Part shown: positions 59,594-64,000 of the stretch, one piece after another | How the letters are laid out: each line of letters begins with the position of its first letter | Numbering within the stretch: position 1 is the stretch's first letter | Assembly: GCF_907164915.1 (NCBI RefSeq) | Contig: NC_061862.1 | Location: forward strand, 84,430,846-84,494,845 | Source of the DNA: Impatiens glandulifera | Lineage: Eukaryota > Streptophyta > Magnoliopsida > Ericales > Balsaminaceae | Length of the DNA stretch: 64,000 bases | Direction: 5' to 3' | The notes under the pieces: model-generated | What the model saw: the letters and a program-made list of their open reading frames with translations, nothing else | Told to the model about the DNA's origin: nothing | Databases searched by the model: none | Position numbers and translations under genes: made by a program

Positions 59594-61119
59594 ATGAGTA
59601 AATCAGGTATCTATTTGAATTCAATTAGGGTTTCAAAGGAGTAATTCATATCATTCCTTTTACTACTACTTGATTTTTGTAGGTAAAGGAAGATTGAAAG
59701 ATCTATAGATGCAAAAAGATAATCGTTTTTGTGCAGATTGTGGCTCTACAGACCCAAATTGGGCGTCTTAGTATTCGATATTTTCAAAATATTGATAGAG
59801 TTGTGATAAGAATTAAGAGGGTTGGTTGTTTATACTTTCAAGTCAGTTAATATTGGGGTTTTCATATGCTTAAAATGTTGTGGAGTGCACAGAAGCCTTG
59901 GAGCACATATCTTAAAGGTGAAATGAGTGATGGTTCTCAATGATTGATAGATGAATTGGATAAAAAAAATGGTATGTCATAACTCATAAGTGATTTAAAC
60001 AATAAGAACATGTGTTATCGATGACATTAGACGAATGGACAAAGGATGAAATTGAGGCGATGATTGATGTTGAAGGAAATGCTTCTGCTAATTCTATTTA
60101 CCAGACTTATATTCCAGATAGTTTCTCGAAACCTAGGCTAGATTATAGCCACGAGGACCGTTCTAAATTTATCAGGCCAGTTTTATGATCGATCAATTAG
60201 TGCAACTAAACTATCTTTGGTTAATATATTGATCAAATCATTTAAATCTCACCCACCCTTTCTTTGGTTTGTTTCTATTGTAGGTCTAAGTATGAGCTGC
60301 AAGAATTTGTGAAGCCTAGCTTACGTATTTCTTCAAATTCCAACAAGAAGTCAAACAACAATTTGCAGTCTAGTTAATCTCATTCCGTAGTCATTCTCTA
60401 TCCAAAGATCTACATCTTTTTTATGTGGTTAATTTTATTCATACTAAATAAATAATTATGAATTCTTGATGGATGACTGACTGACAAGAAAGAATGGTGG
60501 AATTTATAGGAATGCTCAAGATAAAAATGGTCAAAGGCACAAATTTAGCTGTCAGAGATATGTTGTCGAGTGATCCTTATGTTCTTCTTACTCTCGGGCA
60601 GTAGGTGAGTGAGTTGAGTCTAGTCCCGGTTTTTGTATATTTTGAAAATGTTAATATGATCAACTTTATATAGAAAGCGCAAACAACTGTTATGAGGAGT
60701 AATCTTAATCCTATATGGAATGAGGAGCTGATGCTTTTAGTGCCCCAGAATTATGGGCCGTTGAAATTGGTAAAGAAAGAATATTACTTTGTGTTTTTAA
60801 CAATTTTTGAAGATAATTAAATTATACATGCATGCAGGAAGTGTATGACTATGATACATTTTCTACTGATGACATAATGGGTGAGGCAGATATTGATATA
60901 CAATGGATGATAAGTTCTGCAATGGTATATGGGGATGCTGCAATGTTTGGAAACATGCAAATTGGGAAATGGATAAAGGCGGATGATAATGCCCTCGTAG
61001 AAGACACCATTGTGAATATAGTCGATGGAAGGGTGAAGGAGGAAGTGAGTCTTAAGCTACAGAATGTGGAATCAGGAGAGATTGATCTAGAACTAGAATG
61101 GATTTCTCTTGAGCAATAA
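59594..61119 (+). pseudogene. AGD12: Captured ArfGAP-C2 domain gene, AGD12/ZAC type, nearly full length, broken
   Basis: Exons with GT-AG introns: 59594-59606 (ATG), 59683 to about 59770, 59847-59917, about 60015-60175, 60284-60378, 60493-60604, 60674-60769, 60838-61119. The ArfGAP zinc finger reads [36 protein letters not shown], then DEWTKDEIEAMI and SKYELQEFVKPSLRI. The C2 domain reads VKGTNLAVRDMLSSDPYVLL, SNLNPIWNEEL, DYDTFSTDDIMGEADID and ends ESGEIDLELEWISLEQ. This matches plant AGD12-like proteins, which activate Arf GTP hydrolysis at membranes through Ca2+/lipid-binding C2. Broken by stops near 59708, 59771, 60376 and 60602 and by a GC donor at 60176. The exon-intron layout shows genomic capture. 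Confidence 0.88.
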
Positions 61120-62191
61120 TCATCTTAGTTAATCTTAAATATAACTAACTCTCTTACTTGTAATCAATAATAATAAGCTCTCAATTCTCATTGAAGCCAT
61201 TTTATATAGAGAATTCTAGTTTTGTAAATCATTTACAGTTTTTTCCAGATCCTAAAATTCTTCACTTGTTTCTCCAAAAAGCTTTCTCTCTTGATGAAGC
61301 CAAATTTTATTATTTTGTAACACATTATTTTACCTAAATTTATATATAGAGTTTCATGGGAATAGATGTGACTGACTTATACAAATTACTTTCTATATTT
61401 GTTACAAATTCTATTACAGTCTGAGATTCTAAATTTTGGGTTGGGTTTGTGTTTTGTTATGTATGGTGTCCTATTTAATCGGACTAAGTTTGTTGTCATA
61501 AAGTTTTATTTTTTGTATTAATACAATTAGTCATGGATGAATCGTTCTCAATTGTGTCAACAATACTGCCTAAAGTGTCCGAATAATTTGATAAAACAAT
61601 ACCCAATCATGTTTAAACCGTCATCTGAAAATGATGAAGTTAATCTTTGATGAACTTAAATAGTCAGCTAAGAATGATGGAGTTATGATTACTTTGATAT
61701 TTGATGAACAAAAGGGCCAATAAGAGGACATGTGTTTACTATTTCATCTCTCATTGATGAAATAAAACAATTGCATTTCTGTTGGAACTTCTACAATGTA
61801 AATTTATTTATATTGTCTAAATATTATCTTTTAACTTTATATATCCAATTCATAATGAATGAAAATCATTTAAGTAATTTTTAATGTTAAAACTAAATAT
61901 GAAATGAAAGAAAAACAAATCAGATAATAACAAAACAGTTGAAGGAAAGGGAAAAAAACTCATTCCAACATTTAATAGTTTTAATTCAACTAATGATTAA
62001 ATATCATAATAATAAGAAGAATAAGTTCTTCCTTCTTTTTTGACCAAGTTTTGGTGGGTAAATAAGGATGAGTTCCATTATTTATATTTAACTTAACAAG
62101 AACCAGGCTAAACAGCAGACAAAAATGAGCAAAATAACATAGAAGTCAAAAATCTTCTTTCTCGAAGATGGTCTGTTTTGGCTTTGTGGTT
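61120..62191. other. Spacer between the convergent captured fragments
   Basis: Likely 3' UTR and downstream sequence of the captured ArfGAP gene (to about 61540), then sequence of unknown origin, possibly 3' flank of the mutase gene on the minus strand. No ORF. Confidence 0.4.
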
Positions 62192-62356
62192 TTAGTTGTC
62201 AACCACCTCAATTAGGGTATTTTCATAGTCACTAAGTGCCTCAAATCCATGAAGATTGATCACTGTGGCAGCCACATTTGCAAGTCCTCCAGTTGGAACA
62301 TCCTTCCTATACCTCACACTAGCCGTCAAACCTGGCCCTCCAATTGCAATAGGCAC
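62192..62356 (-). pseudogene. Captured last exon of cofactor-independent phosphoglycerate mutase
   Basis: On the minus strand an AG acceptor (ACAG, 62360-62357) is followed by VPIAIGGPGLTASVRYRKDV, then PTGGLANVAATVINLHGFEA and LSDYENTLIEVVDN-stop, the conserved C-terminus of plant 2,3-bisphosphoglycerate-independent phosphoglycerate mutase. That enzyme interconverts 3- and 2-phosphoglycerate in cytosolic glycolysis. Only 54 codons are present; the catalytic serine and metal sites lie in exons not captured. The reading frame of this piece is intact. Sequence on the 5' side (62360-62530) is intron-like and then joins the caleosin fragment. Confidence 0.85.
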
Positions 62357-62577
62357 CTGTACAAATGCAACCAAACCCACATATGTATTTTAAGCATATT
62401 GTTATTGACGGGAAATTGTTAATATTGAAACCCAATTAACGCAAACCTGCATCTCAAATAATATCATCAAAATCTGAAGAACCCATATTTCAAAATTGAC
62501 AATTTCATTTGAAAATCTAAATTATAGAGTATTTATATGAGTACCCTAAATTTAGGATTCGTGGTCGGAGAATATTT

Positions 62578-62973
62578 ACCAAATGCGAGAAATACATTTC
62601 TCATAATTGAGCCTGCTGTCATTGTTAGACAACGCAAGCCCTGGCGCCGAAAGATGACTATTCCATTGTCATCTTGATCAAAGAAGGAAGCATGTTGCTG
62701 GAGGACACTCATGCCATATTGAGGGTGCCCTATTGTTCCTTGTTGATGGTACATATCAGGAGCAGTCGACCCTCTAACCAAGTCTGTATATATTTGATGA
62801 AAAAAGACTTAATTTCAAAAATCTAATAATTTGAAAGAACAAGATCTAGCTAGAGAATACATACAAGGCTTTGGAAGTGTGGTGTCGAGGTCGGAACAAA
62901 CATTGCATTCGACGGTGACGGGGGCAAGTGGAGCCTCTGATGATAAGGCGCTCTTGTCTTGAGTCGTCGTCAT
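62578..62973 (-). pseudogene. Captured exons 1-2 of a caleosin/peroxygenase gene
   Basis: Minus strand. Exon 1 (62973-62865) is ATG + MTTTQDKSALSSEAPLAPV through DLDTTLPKP, with donor GTATGT. Exon 2 starts at 62783 after an ACAG acceptor and reads YLVRGSTAPDMYHQQGTIG and GMSVLQQHASFFDQDDNGIV. This is the caleosin N-terminus with its Ca2+-binding EF-hand (DQDDNG). Similarity is lost near 62650, where a YPWET-type continuation would be expected but is absent. The sequence then runs into a copy of the MULE subterminal motif AAATGCGAGAAATA (62578-62591). Caleosins are lipid-droplet or ER proteins with haem peroxygenase activity; the membrane segment and haem ligands are not in this fragment. Confidence 0.8.
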
Positions 62974-63128
62974 GTATGTGTGTTAATCTGATATCTAGAG
63001 ATGAATGCATCGTGATAGCGTCCTCCATTGGAGATTGTTTTTTCGTAGTTTATTGTCGACCAATTCGAAACCTTAGACGTTTTCCTATATTTTACAAATG
63101 TCCGAATCTCAATATATACTCAGATATA

Positions 63129-63242
63129 CCAAATGCGAGAAATACCAAATGCGAGAAATATATTTCTCGTAATTGAGCAAAATGCGAGAAATACCAAATA
63201 CGAGAAATACATTTCTCGTAATTGAGTTATAAAACAAGCGCG
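63129..63242. repeat. Right subterminal repeats of the MULE
   Basis: The motif AAATGCGAGAAATA and its companion CATTTCTCGTAATTGAG occur three to four times at 63129-63225 (forming ATTTCTCG/CGAGAAAT inverted pairs), with one more copy at 62578-62611 inside the element. Confidence 0.8.
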
Positions 63243-63355
63243 CGAGGGTATTACAGACTTTTCACAGGGCAAAAAGGCCCTTTTTGCCAACTTTATCAAC
63301 CGTGAGCCTTTTTTAGAATTAGACCTCTTATGAGGGCCATTTCATCAAATTTCCC
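63243..63355 (-). repeat. Right terminal inverted repeat of the MULE
   Basis: On the minus strand GGGAAATTTGATGAAATGG..., matching the left end over about 110 bp. Confidence 0.9.
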
Positions 63356-64000
63356 TTTAAACTTTTGTTACTTTAACCGCTAGACTAATGATTTGTTGAA
63401 AATATTTAATAATTTTATGTATGTATATTTTTTTTTGTTAGTTACATTTTGAATAATAACTATATATATTATATAATATATATATATATATATATATTAT
63501 ATTGTTATCATTGTCGCAGGTTTATTAAATTTTGTGTAGAATTAAAAATATAAATTCTTATTAACTTAGTTGGTTAAAATGTTTTACTTGTTTTTTTTAG
63601 GTTTCAAGTTCGAAAAATATATAGAGAGAATTTTTAATTTTATTTTTAACCGTTACACGTTTATGGACTGGTCAAACTACGATCCGACCCAAATATTCAT
63701 TTACTCTAACATATATATCCAAATTAACCACAACTCTCTACCTAAAAAAAATTCAAATTAAGCATTATATTATATATATATATATATATATTTAAAATAG
63801 TTAGTTTTTAAAATGAATTATTATAATATGTAAATAAATATCACGTTGAATGTTAGAAGAAATTAATATATAAAGATACCAACATAAAATAAATAGAATT
63901 CGTAATAAAAACAATTAATGTTTATAACGTACAATTAACTTATATAAAGAAAATACTTTGTTTAATACAATTGAAGACATGAAGACACTATTTGAATGTT
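63356..64000. other. Resumed target sequence, TA tract and SINE-like repeat copy 2
   Basis: 63356-63420 continues the SINE-like repeat split by the MULE. A (TA)n-rich tract is at 63460-63500. 63555-63770 is the second copy of the dispersed repeat found at 16355-16600 (TTATTAACTTAGTTGGTTAA, CGATCCGACCCAAATATTC, ATATATCCAAATTAACCAC). The rest is AT-rich. Confidence 0.55.

Larger units (their letters stand above)
58884..63355. mobile_element. Non-autonomous Mutator-like element (Pack-MULE) with three captured gene fragments
   Basis: Ends are GGGAAATTT(A/G)ATGAAATGGCCCT in inverted orientation. The inversion extends about 110 bp at roughly 80% identity (left 58884-58995, right 63243-63355), including a shared ...CTTTTTGCCCTG(C/T)GAAA block. 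The 9-bp TTTAAACTT flanks both sides exactly (58875-58883 and 63356-63364). Long terminal inversions and 9-bp duplications define Mutator-like elements. No transposase is present. Inside are an AGD12-type ArfGAP-C2 gene (+), the last exon of phosphoglycerate mutase (-) and two exons of a caleosin (-), all with introns retained. The fragments were therefore captured as DNA and not through RNA. Confidence 0.95.

Overview
The window is nuclear DNA from a flowering plant. It is strongly AT-rich, has GT-AG introns, and is packed with plant transposable elements and simple-sequence arrays. An asterid, perhaps of the Lamiales, is my best guess. That rests on the style of the retrotransposon accessory ORF at the left edge and on the TPS-a terpene synthase; nothing here fixes the species. 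I find one gene that looks intact: a seven-exon sesquiterpene-type terpene synthase at 45462-47937. Everything else recognised is mobile, captured, broken or repetitive.

Left third (1-20150). Positions 1-4380 are the 3' part of an LTR retrotransposon of Sirevirus/copia-like layout, with a GC-richer accessory ORF carrying its own TATA box, a duplicated polypurine-tract region and a full 3' LTR (TGTTAG...CTAACA). An AT-rich stretch with a hAT-like MITE follows. Next comes a 1.4-kb array of evolving 7-bp repeats, abutting a mitochondrial nad2 fragment and then two exons of a broken nuclear gene. Positions 12500-15438 hold a minus-strand Ty3/gypsy fragment (gag, zinc knuckle, start of protease, tRNA-Met primer site, one LTR). 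Minisatellites follow, including a striking GC-rich array of GCCAT/GCCAG pentamers at 18838-19295.

Middle (20280-42550). This is largely a decayed CACTA (En/Spm-type) region on the minus strand. It has a TNP2-type transposase pseudogene (29078-32646), a TNPA/Transposase_24-like pseudogene (22262-24166), subterminal TGCAAT-rich zones and two arrays with repeat periods of about 152-155 bp. A palindrome-rich array and a perfect hAT MITE with an 8-bp target duplication are nested in it. Next is a segment present in three diverged copies, in which empty and filled insertion sites of small hAT-like elements can be compared directly.

Right third (44300-64000). A LINE remnant precedes the terpene synthase, whose start codon lies 37 bp after a (TA)n tract of about 165 bp. 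A complete but defective Ty1/copia element (51081-58080, LTRs of 812 bp each, TSD ATACC) sits in one copy of a duplicated sequence. The most interesting object is a 4.47-kb non-autonomous Mutator-like element (58884-63355) with 9-bp TSD TTTAAACTT and terminal inverted repeats of about 110 bp. It carries pieces of three unrelated host genes: a nearly whole AGD12-type ArfGAP-C2 gene on the plus strand, and on the minus strand the last exon of cofactor-independent phosphoglycerate mutase and the first two exons of a caleosin/peroxygenase. This is a multi-gene Pack-MULE.

All calls come from reading the sequence and translations by eye. Family names are recalled knowledge and were not checked by any search.
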